The notes under the pieces are model-generated. The model saw only the letters and a list, made by a program, of their open reading frames with translations. It was not told where the DNA came from and did not search any database. A program made the position numbers and the translations under genes. Below are positions 18,258 through 26,728 of a stretch of 64,000 nucleotides of DNA, one piece after another (within the stretch, counting starts at the first letter, position 1; every line of letters starts with the position of its first letter). The stretch lies in contig JAGRIE010000008.1 of NCBI GenBank assembly GCA_020443425.1, forward strand, positions 62,001 through 126,000, in the 5' to 3' direction. This DNA comes from Halioglobus sp. Its GTDB lineage: Bacteria > Pseudomonadota > Gammaproteobacteria > Pseudomonadales > Halieaceae.

Positions 18258-20711
18258 ATGTCCCATGGAATAGCCCGAGTACTGGCACTGGCTGCCGCTG
18301 TTTCTCTCTCACTACCCGCCCTCGCCCGCGAGGCGGCGCTGACCCTGGAAGAGGTCATAGTCACTGCGCAGAAGCGTGCGCAAAGCCTGCAGGATGTGCC
18401 TGTTGCGATCACGGCGATATCACAGGAGACCATGCAGAACCAGAATATCTTCGATGTGCTGGACTTGCAGAAGGCTGTGCCCAGCCTGACCATCATTCGC
18501 GGCTACAACCGCGCCAACGGTGTGCCGGTGGTGATTCGCGGTATGGGGACGCTCGGCGCGCAACCGGCTTTCGAAGGCAGTGTCGGCACGTATGTGGACG
18601 GCATGTACCGCGCCCGCCCCGGCATGGTGTTGTCGAGCATGCTGGATATCGGCCAGGTGGAGATCCTGCGCGGGCCGCAGGGTACGCTGTTCGGCAAGAA
18701 CACCACCGCCGGTGCCATTACGATGACCTCGAACGCACCCGCGGCCGAGTTTGGCTACGGCGGGGAAATCACGCTGGGCGATTACGATCGCCAGCGCTTT
18801 GTCGGCCATGTCACCGGGCCCTTGAGCGACACGGTATCGGGGCGCCTCGCGGTGCTGTCTGATGAACGCGACGGCTTTACCAAAGCGCTCTATGATCACG
18901 ATAACTACGACAACCTCAATCAGGAAACCGTGAAGGGCACCCTCGCCTGGAATGCAACGGACAGGCTGAGCCTGAAGCTTATCGCGGATTATTCCGACAG
19001 CAATGAAATCTGCTGTTTCGGCAACCCTGTGGGCTACAACCGCGCCGCCAGCCTGGTGCGAGACCCGGCTGTCGGGCTCAACGAGTACTACCTGCAGACT
19101 GCCCAGGCCAACTTCAACACCAGTCTCGACCTGTTGGATCTCGATCCGGATGATCGCGAAACCCAGCTCAATTCGCAGCCGAGCAACAAGAATACAGAGA
19201 AGGGTGCGGTGTTCGATGTCAGCTGGGACCTGGACGTGGCGGAGCTGCGCTCAATCTCTGGCTACCGCGACTGGAAGTACAACTCCAGGGGGGATTTCGA
19301 TTTCGGTCCCGTGGACATCGGCAAACTGGAGGAGGACTACAAGGTCGAGAACTACAGCCAGGAATTCAATCTCACCGGTACCTTTGCCGATCTCGGCCTG
19401 GTGCAGAGCATTGAGTATGTCGCCGGCCTCTATTATGCGTATGAAGACTTCCAGCAGTACCGCTCCTTCGATGCCGGCAAAGACCAGCAGGGGATCTGGG
19501 AGTTGTTCTGGCCGGCGCAGGCCGGGCTGCCAGAGCCAACCCTGCGAGCATTGCTCGGTGGTGGCCAGTGGGCCACCACAGGCCAGGCCATCGGCGAAGT
19601 GCTGCACAAACTGGAAACAGAGACCACGGCGGTGTTCGTGCATACCACCATCGCGGTGACAGAGCAGTTTTCGACAATCCTGGGCGTGCGGTATTCCGAC
19701 GAGGAAAAAACGCTGGACCGCCACAACCTGCTCTATTCCAATGTCAACGACTACGCCGACTACCTGCAGGATTATATGCTCGGGGGCTATTTCCTCGGCG
19801 CCAACATCGCAGGCCCCGATATCAACAGCCAGCACTACAGTGATGGTGAGTGGACCTACGACATAAAACTGCAGTATTTCCTGGCCGCAGACACCCAGGT
19901 GTACGGTGGCTACACCCGCGGCTTCAAGGCCGGTGGCATCGGCATGGACCCGGAGGCGGGGGGCGGCCAGCCCTCCGGCCAGAATTCCCCTGTGCTGTTC
20001 CAGACGTTGGGTATGGGCAATGGCACCGGCTTTGCCGATCCCAATGACGCCACCTACGACCCGGAGTACGTGGACGCCTGGGAAGTCGGTTTGAAAAGCG
20101 ACTATCTCGATGGCCGCGGCAGGGTTGATGTCGCGCTGTTCTACAACGATATCAAGGACAACCAGTTCTCCATCTTCACGGGGACCGGCTTCACGGTGCT
20201 GAACGCGTCCACCGCCGAGGTGAGCGGTGTCGAAGTGGAAAACTATTTTGCCGTCACGCCCAACCTGCGCCTGGGTGTGTCAGTGACCTGGCTGGATTCC
20301 GAATACGGTAACGATGTGCCCGCCCCGGCGACATCACCGGCCCCGGCGGGCCGCAACCTGACGTTCGCACCGGACTGGGCGGGTGCCATCAACCTCGAGT
20401 ATGAGCGCGCCCTGACCGAACAGTTGTCTGGTTTGATCAATGCCAACTGGGCCTACCGCGGCGACCACTATGTGGCCTACGATATACAGGATAAGCAGTC
20501 CGCCTACGACCTGCTGGGCTTGCAGGTGGGTGTGCGTACCCCGGATGGTCACTGGGATGTCCGCGCCTGGTGTGACAACTGCCTTGATGAAAGCTATGCC
20601 ACGTCCTACTTCAACGCGCCGTTTTATTTTGACGACACACTGGCCCAGTACGAGGGCCAGTTCCTGGGGTCGCCGCGAACCTATGGTGTGACCTTGCGAG
20701 TGAGTTTTTGA
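18258..20711 (+). CDS. TonB-dependent receptor
   Basis: An 817-aa outer-membrane receptor. I chose the ATG at 18258, preceded by AAGGGG and followed by a clear signal peptide ending ALAREA. The plug begins with LEEVIVTAQKR and QDVPVAITAI, typical of the large receptor subfamily used by Sphingomonas-like and Halieaceae bacteria. It then shows the plug motifs RGPQGTLFGKNT and AGAITM, and a 22-strand barrel ending in Phe (VTLRVSF). This subfamily imports diverse organic substrates as well as iron chelators, so the ligand cannot be stated. It is transcribed divergently from the AddAB-like pair, and no linked catabolic gene is adjacent. Confidence 0.9.
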   Translation: MSHGIARVLALAAAVSLSLPALAREAALTLEEVIVTAQKRAQSLQDVPVAITAISQETMQNQNIFDVLDLQKAVPSLTIIRGYNRANGVPVVIRGMGTLGAQPAFEGSVGTYVDGMYRARPGMVLSSMLDIGQVEILRGPQGTLFGKNTTAGAITMTSNAPAAEFGYGGEITLGDYDRQRFVGHVTGPLSDTVSGRLAVLSDERDGFTKALYDHDNYDNLNQETVKGTLAWNATDRLSLKLIADYSDSNEICCFGNPVGYNRAASLVRDPAVGLNEYYLQTAQANFNTSLDLLDLDPDDRETQLNSQPSNKNTEKGAVFDVSWDLDVAELRSISGYRDWKYNSRGDFDFGPVDIGKLEEDYKVENYSQEFNLTGTFADLGLVQSIEYVAGLYYAYEDFQQYRSFDAGKDQQGIWELFWPAQAGLPEPTLRALLGGGQWATTGQAIGEVLHKLETETTAVFVHTTIAVTEQFSTILGVRYSDEEKTLDRHNLLYSNVNDYADYLQDYMLGGYFLGANIAGPDINSQHYSDGEWTYDIKLQYFLAADTQVYGGYTRGFKAGGIGMDPEAGGGQPSGQNSPVLFQTLGMGNGTGFADPNDATYDPEYVDAWEVGLKSDYLDGRGRVDVALFYNDIKDNQFSIFTGTGFTVLNASTAEVSGVEVENYFAVTPNLRLGVSVTWLDSEYGNDVPAPATSPAPAGRNLTFAPDWAGAINLEYERALTEQLSGLINANWAYRGDHYVAYDIQDKQSAYDLLGLQVGVRTPDGHWDVRAWCDNCLDESYATSYFNAPFYFDDTLAQYEGQFLGSPRTYGVTLRVSF

Positions 20712-20873
20712 GCCGGCGCTGCAGCGAGTTGTCCCACAGAATGTCGGGGTAATTTTCGCTACTTTTCCCAGTGTATTTTGCCGTTATTAACACAGCTGTG
20801 GCTTGTGTTTCGACCCCCCTGTGCATTATCGTTGCCAATCGACCGTTTTTCACTCCTCCTGAAATGTAGAGCC

Positions 20874-21791
20874 ATGCGAATAGTAGCTTCCGTTCTGACC
20901 CTGGTGATGTCCGCGCCAGTCTTTTCTGCCACCTATGACCTGCCCTCCGAGCACTTTGATGTCATCGGTTCGGTGACCACGGTGCGTGCCCGGTACGAAG
21001 ACACGCTGCTGGACATCGCGCGGCGCACGAATATCGGCCAGGACCATATGCAGCGCGTCAACCCGGACGTCGACCGCTGGCTGCCGGGCGATGGCACCAT
21101 TGTCACCGTGCCCTCACAGCATATCCTGCCGCGCGGTCCGCGCACCGGCCTGGTATTAAACCTGCCTGAAATGCGGATGTACTACTACCCGCCCAAGAAG
21201 CCGGGGCAGCCGGCGCAGGTGCAGACCTACCCGATGAGTATCGGGCGCATGGACTGGGCCACACCGCTGGGTGTGACCAAGATCGTTGAGAAAACCAAGA
21301 ACCCCACCTGGACACCGCCGGAGTCGATCCGCCGGGAGCACGCGGCCAAGGGTGATCCGCTGCCACGAGTGGTTCCCGCCGGCCCCAACAACCCGCTCGG
21401 TGAGTACAAGATGCGGCTGGGAATTCCGGGTTACCTGATACACGGCACCAACAAGCCCCAGGGTGTGGGCATGCGGGTCTCCCACGGCTGCATCCGTATG
21501 CTGCCGGAGGATATCGAAAAGCTGTTCCCGCAGATTCCGACGGGCACGCCGGTGACTATTGTCAATCAGCCGGTCAAGGCCGGCTGGTACGGCGGCAAGC
21601 TGTATCTTGAGGTGCATCCGCCACTGGAGGAATACCCCAATGACAGGGGGGCGATGGTGGAGTATGTGATGCTGGCGCTCGATGATGCGATGGCGCGGCG
21701 TGCATCCAGTGCGGCGTTGGACAATCAGCTAATCGATGAGGAACTCAACGTGCAGTCCGGTATACCGGTGATTATCTCTTCGGGGAGTTGA
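20874..21791 (+). CDS. L,D-transpeptidase with LysM domain (ErfK/YbiS type)
   Basis: A 305-aa periplasmic enzyme. The ATG at 20874 opens a signal peptide (MRIVASVLTLVMSAPVFSA). A LysM-like peptidoglycan-binding segment follows (about residues 35-85, DTLLDIARRTN then QRVNPDVDRWLPGDG). The YkuD catalytic domain has the LIHGTN His and the Cys motif VSHGCIRM. E. coli homologues of this LysM-YkuD layout (ErfK, YbiS, YcfS) attach Braun lipoprotein to peptidoglycan. An Lpp-like lipoprotein gene lies immediately downstream on the opposite strand, and a second YkuD enzyme follows, which supports the same job here. All catalytic residues are present. The longer frame from 20778 lacks a signal peptide and is not preferred. 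Confidence 0.88.
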   Translation: MRIVASVLTLVMSAPVFSATYDLPSEHFDVIGSVTTVRARYEDTLLDIARRTNIGQDHMQRVNPDVDRWLPGDGTIVTVPSQHILPRGPRTGLVLNLPEMRMYYYPPKKPGQPAQVQTYPMSIGRMDWATPLGVTKIVEKTKNPTWTPPESIRREHAAKGDPLPRVVPAGPNNPLGEYKMRLGIPGYLIHGTNKPQGVGMRVSHGCIRMLPEDIEKLFPQIPTGTPVTIVNQPVKAGWYGGKLYLEVHPPLEEYPNDRGAMVEYVMLALDDAMARRASSAALDNQLIDEELNVQSGIPVIISSGS

Positions 21792-21853
21792 GCAATCGAG
21801 GTGCGGTGGGGAAGGTGGTACGGGTAGGGAAAGGAAGGGAGACACCCTAAATC

Positions 21854-21893
21854 ACCGGGGCGATAACATCCAGCTGGATGAGGTCGCCCCGGT
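21854..21893 (-). terminator. Putative terminator of lpp-like gene
   Basis: A 10-bp stem ACCGGGGCGA/TCGCCCCGGT encloses a 20-nt loop that itself holds a small hairpin (CATCC/GGATG). It lies 19 bp past the lipoprotein stop codon. Only a weak T-rich tail follows on the minus strand. Confidence 0.55.
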
Positions 21894-21911
21894 AAAGAGG
21901 TGCCCGATTTG

Positions 21912-22157
21912 TTACTTGTTCATGGACTGTTTGAACATACGGTCCATTTTCTCGGAGTTGGCATCGCAGCAAGCTTGAGCAGCGTTAGCTTTTGCCAGTG
22001 CCGCTGCTGCATCAGCAGAAGCCTTGTTAGCAGCCGCTTGAGCGCTTTCTACTTGTGCTTTCAGCGTGTCCAGGTCACGAGTAGTGGCACAGCCGGTTAC
22101 GCCTGTCAGGGCGACCAACATGAACGCTGCTGCAGTGGTTTTGAGCGAGTTACGCAT
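21912..22157 (-). CDS. Lpp-like (alanine-zipper) outer-membrane lipoprotein
   Basis: An 81-aa precursor. The signal peptide ends in lipobox VTGC (Cys23). The mature protein is 59 residues, close to the 58 of E. coli Lpp. It is a heptad-like alanine-rich coiled coil (AQAAANKASADAAAALAK) and ends in Lys (KQSMNK). In Lpp the terminal Lys is the residue that L,D-transpeptidases link to meso-diaminopimelate. A CC pair (ACCDAN) near the C-terminus is a difference from Lpp. It is flanked by two L,D-transpeptidase genes. A 6-bp hairpin (22179-22193) lies in its leader and a TATACT -10 candidate further upstream. The gene is very likely highly expressed. Confidence 0.9.
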   Translation of the reverse strand: MRNSLKTTAAAFMLVALTGVTGCATTRDLDTLKAQVESAQAAANKASADAAAALAKANAAQACCDANSEKMDRMFKQSMNK

Positions 22158-22178
22158 AATCTTGTCCTCTAAGTGGTC

Positions 22179-22193
22179 AGCCGATAGTCGGCT
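22179..22193 (-). promoter_or_regulatory. Leader hairpin upstream of lpp-like gene
   Basis: AGCCGA/TCGGCT arms with a 3-nt loop lie 22 bp before the start codon, between the -10 candidate (22199-22204) and the ribosome binding site. A 5' stem-loop can stabilise abundant lipoprotein mRNA, but this is inference. Confidence 0.35.
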
Positions 22194-22357
22194 TATAAAG
22201 TATATCCAATTTGAACTGCGCGTCCCTTTTTAAACATCGGGCTTTGCCGTTCGTTTCAGGGCAATGTCGCCAAACCAAGTCGGCGAGCACCTCCAGCGGC
22301 TATTTTCAGAGATACCGCGCTTAATCGCAAGAGATTGTTTACCCGACTTTTTCCCGT

Positions 22358-22975
22358 TCAGCGCACTACTACTTTGGTGCCAACTACCACCCATTTGACC
22401 AGTTCAAGCAATTGTTCGTTGGTCAATGCGATGCATCCCTCCGTCCAGTTGACGGTTTCATGGACCTTTATATCGCCGGCGCCCAGCCCGTGGATTCCCA
22501 ACTGGCCGCCGAGACTGGTGCCCTGTGGCGGCGGCTGCCCGCGGTCCAGTTCGTAGCGCAGCGCCCGGTACTCTTCCACCCCGATGCGCTCATCGAGGAA
22601 TGCGCGCTCGGTGTGATCCAGGTTGGGGTAATTGATTGCCAGAAACAGCTCGAAACGCTGGCTGGGCCTGATCTCGGTGATAGTGAACTCCCCCAGCGGT
22701 GTGGTGCCGTCGTCCCTGCGTTTGGCCAGGGTCGGGCCGCTGCTGCCGATGGCGATGTTCTCGAACACCTGCAACGGGTTCTCACCCTGCATCACCACGA
22801 GGCTGAGTTGCTCGGTGTCAACGGCCACCCAGACATCCTCCGGTGCCTGCGCCGCCAGACTGGCCGTCGAGGAGAGGGTGAGGGGCAGCAGCAGGGTGAG
22901 TGACAATAACAGGGACAGTGAAAAAGTGCGGTAGTGCTTTGGGGTACAAGAGGGGGACGCGCGAAGATTAAACAC
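22358..22975 (-). CDS. L,D-transpeptidase (YkuD domain)
   Basis: A 205-aa exported enzyme starting at GTG 22975. It has a long hydrophobic signal segment (Leu/Ser-rich, to about residue 43) and a YkuD domain with the HG motif (LGIHGLGAG) and the catalytic Cys (NWTEGCIAL). It lacks a LysM domain and is close in size to the minimal YkuD proteins that crosslink or modify peptidoglycan. It lies next to the Lpp-like gene, on the same strand, and is divergent from the SGNH hydrolase. It may act with the LysM enzyme at 20874-21791. The replacement of the common S-H-G-C by T-E-G-C is seen in several YkuD subfamilies. Confidence 0.85.
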   Translation of the reverse strand: MFNLRASPSCTPKHYRTFSLSLLLSLTLLLPLTLSSTASLAAQAPEDVWVAVDTEQLSLVVMQGENPLQVFENIAIGSSGPTLAKRRDDGTTPLGEFTITEIRPSQRFELFLAINYPNLDHTERAFLDERIGVEEYRALRYELDRGQPPPQGTSLGGQLGIHGLGAGDIKVHETVNWTEGCIALTNEQLLELVKWVVVGTKVVVR

Positions 22976-23105
22976 CGTTGAGATCCGTGCTGGTAATAAT
23001 GCCGATGATCATAGCCGGGGGCCGGTGACGATTCAACGGCCATCCTCTGGTAATCTGTCACCCTTTGATGGACTGTCGAGGAGCGCTGAGCGGGTGCAAA
23101 AGGTC

Positions 23106-23819
23106 ATGAAAGGTATCGCCCTGAGCCTCGGACTGCTGGCTCTGGCGCTGCTGTGGCTGGGTTGGCAGCTGTACGGGGAAGTGCAGAAGTCACGCAGTGA
23201 GGACCCGCTGGTCTGGGAGCAGGACATACAGGCCCTGGAGTCCAGTACCCGCGGCAGCAACGACGATGGCCGCGGCGTCGTCTTCATCGGGAGTTCCAGT
23301 ATCCGCTTTTGGGACAGCCTGGCCGAGGACATGGCGCCCATCGAGGTAATACAGCACGGCTTTGGCGGTGCGAAGCTCAACGATATCGTCCACTACGCCG
23401 GGCGACTCGTGAATGCGTACCAACCGCGCGCGGTGGTCGTGTTTGCCGGCAGCAATGATATCCAACCCGACGCGTCAAAACAGCCGGCGCAACTGCTGGC
23501 GAGCTACCAGGCATTCGTCGCCGGGGTGCGCGCCGACCAGCCCGGGGTGCCTATCTACTATATCGGGATTACACCGTCGCCGGCGCGCTGGTCAGTCTGG
23601 CCCGTTGCGCAGGCCGCCAATGCACTCATCGAGGCCTGGTCACGGTCACAGCCAAACCTGCACTTCATCGACACCTCGACCGGCCTGTTGGGCAGTGACG
23701 GTGAGCCCGATCCTGACAACTATCGCGTTGACGGCCTGCACCTGAGCGGGCAGGGCTACGCGGTCTGGCGCGAGGTCATTCGCAAGCGCCTGCTGGATGA
23801 GATCGGTGCCCCCAGCTAA
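23106..23819 (+). CDS. SGNH/GDSL-family hydrolase, membrane-anchored
   Basis: A 237-aa protein with an uncleaved or signal-anchor N-terminal helix (residues 4-24) followed by an SGNH hydrolase fold. Block I is FIGSSSIRFWDS with the nucleophile Ser, block II contains GFGGAKLND, block III is AGSNDI, and block V is DGLHLSGQGY with the catalytic Asp and His. The enzyme should cleave an ester or acetyl group in the periplasm; lipid and glycan acetylesterases are possible substrates. The ATG at 23106 is preceded by AAAAGG, and the frame extends upstream to 23025 without a better start. Substrate is unknown. Confidence 0.82.
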   Translation: MKGIALSLGLLALALLWLGWQLYGEVQKSRSEDPLVWEQDIQALESSTRGSNDDGRGVVFIGSSSIRFWDSLAEDMAPIEVIQHGFGGAKLNDIVHYAGRLVNAYQPRAVVVFAGSNDIQPDASKQPAQLLASYQAFVAGVRADQPGVPIYYIGITPSPARWSVWPVAQAANALIEAWSRSQPNLHFIDTSTGLLGSDGEPDPDNYRVDGLHLSGQGYAVWREVIRKRLLDEIGAPS

Positions 23820-24023
23820 CGATCAACGGCTCGATGCGGGGATGAGCCGGCCAGTGCGATACCGGTGAAAGTGATGGCGGGGCTGGCGGCCCGGGTGATT
23901 CTGGAGGAGCTGTTGCGGCAAACCCGGTCGTTTGAACCGGACAGCAGTTGCCCGGTCAGGCATGTATCCGGCATCTTTGTCCGGCGTGTTGGCGAACGGC
24001 ATTTACGGCTGAATTCGGGTTGA
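23820..24023 (+). pseudogene. Cytochrome P450 C-terminal remnant
   Basis: In the gap between two intact genes, the frame ending in TGA at 24021-24023 encodes LAARVILEELLRQT, then SFEPD, then PVRHVSGIFVRRVG. This order and spacing (LARxxARVxLEELL, a Pro-containing turn, then VRxxSGxFVRRxxxLPLRL) is the typical C-terminus of bacterial P450s. The heme-binding loop expected just upstream is not recognisable, and the frame has no start codon or ribosome binding site. I therefore read it as the tail of a decayed or deleted P450 gene. The clear part starts near 23865. Confidence 0.55.
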
Positions 24024-24040
24024 TAGCAGAGGTCTGTGTT

Positions 24041-25225
24041 ATGAGTTTACGAGCATTACTGGTAGCGGTGATGGTGGTGCCTGCCATCGTTGGCGCCGTG
24101 CGCGGGGCGGTCCCGGAGGCCGGTGCCGCCGTCGATGGCAATGGTGAGCGCCCGGCGCAAACGGCGGGGGCGGCGCCGGATCATCGCGGGGGTGCTGGCA
24201 CAGCCTTCACTGTGACCACGCTGACTGACGAGCTGGACATGCCCTGGAGCTTTGCCTTCATGCCCGATGGCGACATCCTGGTGACGGAGCGCGGTGGCAC
24301 TGTGCAGCGACTCGACCCCGACAGCGGTCGCCTGGCCCCGATTGCCGGTGTGCCCGAAGTCTTCTATGAGGGGCAGGGCGGGCTGCTGGATATCGCGCTG
24401 TCCCCGGATTTTCCCGACACTGGCTGGGTCTACCTGACCTACTCCGCACCGATGGGTGAGGGGCGCTCCACCACGCGCCTGGCGCGTGCGAGGCTGGAGG
24501 GGGATGCGCTGCGCGACATCGAGGTGCTGTACACCACCGGGCCGGCACAGGACACCAGGAAGCACTATGGCGGCCGCCTGTTGTTCAGTGACGGGCACCT
24601 GTTCATGACCATGGGGGAGCGGGGACAGCGCGAGCTTTCACAGCGACTCGACACGGACCTCGGCAAGGTCCTGCGCTTTAACACGGATGGCAGCATTCCC
24701 GCAGACAACCCGTTTGCGGCAACGCCGGGCGCGCGGGCGGCGATATTCACTTACGGGCACCGCAACCCGCAGGGGCTGGACCGGCATCCCCGGACCGGCG
24801 AGATCTGGATCACCGAGCACGGCCCGCAGGGTGGGGATGAACTCAATCGCTTGCGGCCGGGTGCCAATTACGGATGGCCGGTGATCACCTATGGGGAGGA
24901 GTACGGGGGCGGGAAAATCGGCGAGGGCGTGGCAAAACCGGGCATGGAGCAGCCTGTCTACTACTATGTACCCTCGATTGCGAGCAGCGCACTGGCCTTT
25001 TACCACGGGGCCGCCTTTCCCGCGTGGGACGGCGATGCGTTTATCGGCGCCCTGCGCGGCATGCACCTCAACCGCCTCAGTTTCGCAGCGGATGGCCAGG
25101 TCAGCGAGCAGCGCCTCCTGTCTGACCTGACCCCGCGCCTGCGGGACGTCAAGCAGGGGCCGGATGGCTTTCTGTATCTGCTCAGCGAGCAGGGCAGCCT
25201 GCTGCGGTTGACCCCGGAAGATTAG
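24041..25225 (+). CDS. PQQ-dependent sugar (aldose) dehydrogenase, YliI type
   Basis: A 394-aa exported beta-propeller of the glucose/sorbosone dehydrogenase family. The ATG at 24041 opens a signal peptide (MSLRALLVAVMVVPAIVGAV). Typical family segments are DMPWSFAFMPDGDILVTERGG, YGGRLLFSDGHLFMTMGERG, YGHRNPQGLD with the catalytic His region, and EHGPQGGDELN. Homologues such as E. coli YliI oxidise aldoses in the periplasm with PQQ as cofactor. No PQQ biosynthesis genes are in this window. The short linker between signal peptide and propeller is Gly/Ala-rich. Function is assigned from family; the actual sugar is unknown. Confidence 0.87.
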   Translation: MSLRALLVAVMVVPAIVGAVRGAVPEAGAAVDGNGERPAQTAGAAPDHRGGAGTAFTVTTLTDELDMPWSFAFMPDGDILVTERGGTVQRLDPDSGRLAPIAGVPEVFYEGQGGLLDIALSPDFPDTGWVYLTYSAPMGEGRSTTRLARARLEGDALRDIEVLYTTGPAQDTRKHYGGRLLFSDGHLFMTMGERGQRELSQRLDTDLGKVLRFNTDGSIPADNPFAATPGARAAIFTYGHRNPQGLDRHPRTGEIWITEHGPQGGDELNRLRPGANYGWPVITYGEEYGGGKIGEGVAKPGMEQPVYYYVPSIASSALAFYHGAAFPAWDGDAFIGALRGMHLNRLSFAADGQVSEQRLLSDLTPRLRDVKQGPDGFLYLLSEQGSLLRLTPED

Positions 25226-25243
25226 CCGGGGCGCCACACCCCG
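25225..25243 (+). terminator. Weak stem-loop after sugar dehydrogenase gene
   Basis: CCGGGG/CCCCGG arms with a 7-nt loop overlap the stop codon region. No T-tract follows, so termination would be weak or Rho-dependent. Confidence 0.3.
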
Positions 25244-25284
25244 GTGCGGTGAGGCAGAACTGCAAATATCCAGCCTGATACCTC

Positions 25285-25312
25285 TTGTTGCTACAGACTA
25301 ATAGGGTATAGT
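25285..25312 (+). promoter_or_regulatory. Sigma-70 promoter of P450 gene
   Basis: TTGTTG (25285-25290) and TATAGT (25307-25312) are separated by 16 bp. The predicted transcript begins near 25319, and an AGAGGT ribosome binding site precedes the ATG at 25349. Confidence 0.55.
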
Positions 25313-25314
25313 CT
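25295..25314. promoter_or_regulatory. Operator-like inverted repeat over the P450 promoter
   Basis: AGACTA and TAGTCT (6-bp arms, 8-nt spacer) cover the spacer and the -10 box of the P450 promoter. Position suggests repressor binding. The half-sites are related to, but arranged differently from, the ATAGT-N4-ACTAT motif found at two other promoters in the cluster. Confidence 0.45.
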
Positions 25315-25348
25315 ACTGCACAAATGACATCATTCAGAGGTAATTCGC

Positions 25349-26575
25349 ATGGCCAGTTGTCCGCATTTTGATCTAACCGACCCGCAGACCTATCAGGGCG
25401 GTTTGCCGCGCGAGGTTTTCAAATACCTGCGCACCGAACAACCGCTGTACTGGCACGACGATCCGGAAACGGACACCGGGTTCTGGGCGGTGACGCGGCA
25501 GAAGGAACTGGATTTCATCTCCAAGAACCCGCTGTTGTTTTCGTCAGCGGAGAAGAGTGCGCTGCCGTGGGAATCTGACCCCGAGCGGGTGGTGCTGATG
25601 CGGCAGCAGCTGATCAACATGGATCCGCCGCTGCATCTCAAGTACCGGCGCCTCGTGCGCAACGCCTTCACACCGAAAAAAGTCGACAGCTATGAGGCCC
25701 GCTTTCGCGAGGTCGCGCGAAATATCGTCGAGAAAGCGGTACAGGGCGGGGAGTGTGAATTCGTCGAGGATGTGGCAGCGGAATTGCCGTTGATTGCGAT
25801 CTGTGAATTGATGGGCGTGCCGATCGAGCGTCGCCAGCATCTGTTTGAGTTGACCAATATCATGCTGGGGATGTCGGACCCGGAACTCTCCACCTCCGAG
25901 TCCGACGGTGAGAATGCGATGGCGCAGATGTTCTTTCTCGCGCATGAACTGGCACTCGCACACCGCGACAATCCGCAGGATGACATCGTCCATGTACTGC
26001 TGAACGGCACGGTGGAGGATGAGCCGCTTACCGATGAAGAGTTCTGTCACTTCTTCCTGATGCTGATCGTCGCGGGCAATGAGACAACGCGGACCGTGAC
26101 CACCCAGGGCATGCGTCTGTTCATTGAGCACCCCGAGCAGTATCAAATGCTGGTGGAGAATCCGGATTTGCTCGAGGACGCCATTGAAGAGGTGCTGCGG
26201 TACGACCCGGCGATTATCGCTTTCCGTCGCACTGCGATGGAGGATGTGGAGCTGGGTGGCCAGACCATCAAGAAGGGCGACAAGGTCAATCTCTACTACT
26301 CCGCTGTCAACTCTGACGAAGCCGTGTTCAGTGACGGCGATACGTTCGATATCACCCGCCCGCAGCGCGAGGACGTAAAAAACAATCACCGCGCGTTTGG
26401 CATCGGCGAGCATTTCTGCATGGGGTCGCACCTGGCCCGGCTGGAGCTGAAAGTGGTGTTCGAGGAGGTGCTGAAGCGCATCCGCAACCCGCGCTTCAAG
26501 GGTGATATCAACTGGCTGCGCTCGAGCTTCATTCACGGTATTAAAAAAATGCCGATTGAGTTCGACGTGGTGTAG
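25349..26575 (+). CDS. Cytochrome P450
   Basis: A 408-aa soluble class I P450. The heme loop is FGIGEHFCMGSHLAR with Cys357 as thiolate ligand. The I-helix oxygen-activation motif is AGNETTR, and the K-helix ExxR is in EEVLRYDP. The N-terminus (DPQTYQGGLPREVFKYLR) and DPPLHLKYRRLVRNAFTP resemble the CYP125/CYP142 and terpene-hydroxylating CYP groups, many of which oxidise steroid side chains or isoprenoids. It would need a ferredoxin; the nearest in this window is at 36860. It precedes the HsaA- and KshA-like oxygenase genes on the same strand, and its promoter overlaps an inverted repeat. The substrate is inferred only by context. Confidence 0.9.
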   Translation: MASCPHFDLTDPQTYQGGLPREVFKYLRTEQPLYWHDDPETDTGFWAVTRQKELDFISKNPLLFSSAEKSALPWESDPERVVLMRQQLINMDPPLHLKYRRLVRNAFTPKKVDSYEARFREVARNIVEKAVQGGECEFVEDVAAELPLIAICELMGVPIERRQHLFELTNIMLGMSDPELSTSESDGENAMAQMFFLAHELALAHRDNPQDDIVHVLLNGTVEDEPLTDEEFCHFFLMLIVAGNETTRTVTTQGMRLFIEHPEQYQMLVENPDLLEDAIEEVLRYDPAIIAFRRTAMEDVELGGQTIKKGDKVNLYYSAVNSDEAVFSDGDTFDITRPQREDVKNNHRAFGIGEHFCMGSHLARLELKVVFEEVLKRIRNPRFKGDINWLRSSFIHGIKKMPIEFDVV

Positions 26576-26608
26576 CACACCGCTTTGTAGCGCGAGGGCA
26601 GTGGAAAC

Positions 26609-26622
26609 TTGACTCAAATCAA
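26609..26622 (+). promoter_or_regulatory. FNR/Anr-like box
   Basis: TTGACTCAAATCAA matches TTGAT-N4-ATCAA with one mismatch and is palindromic with its flanks (CTTGA/TCAAG). It lies about 107 bp before the HsaA-like gene. An oxygen-sensing regulator would make sense for oxygenase genes, but one match in one window is weak evidence. Confidence 0.35.
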
Positions 26623-26728
26623 GGAAAGGTATTTCACTGGCGTTTTGTAGCCGATTTGAGGTATGAGTTGCTCGCCAGCGGCGCGCATAGTGGCGGAAAA
26701 TCTCACTGATAAAAGTAGAGGATCCGCC

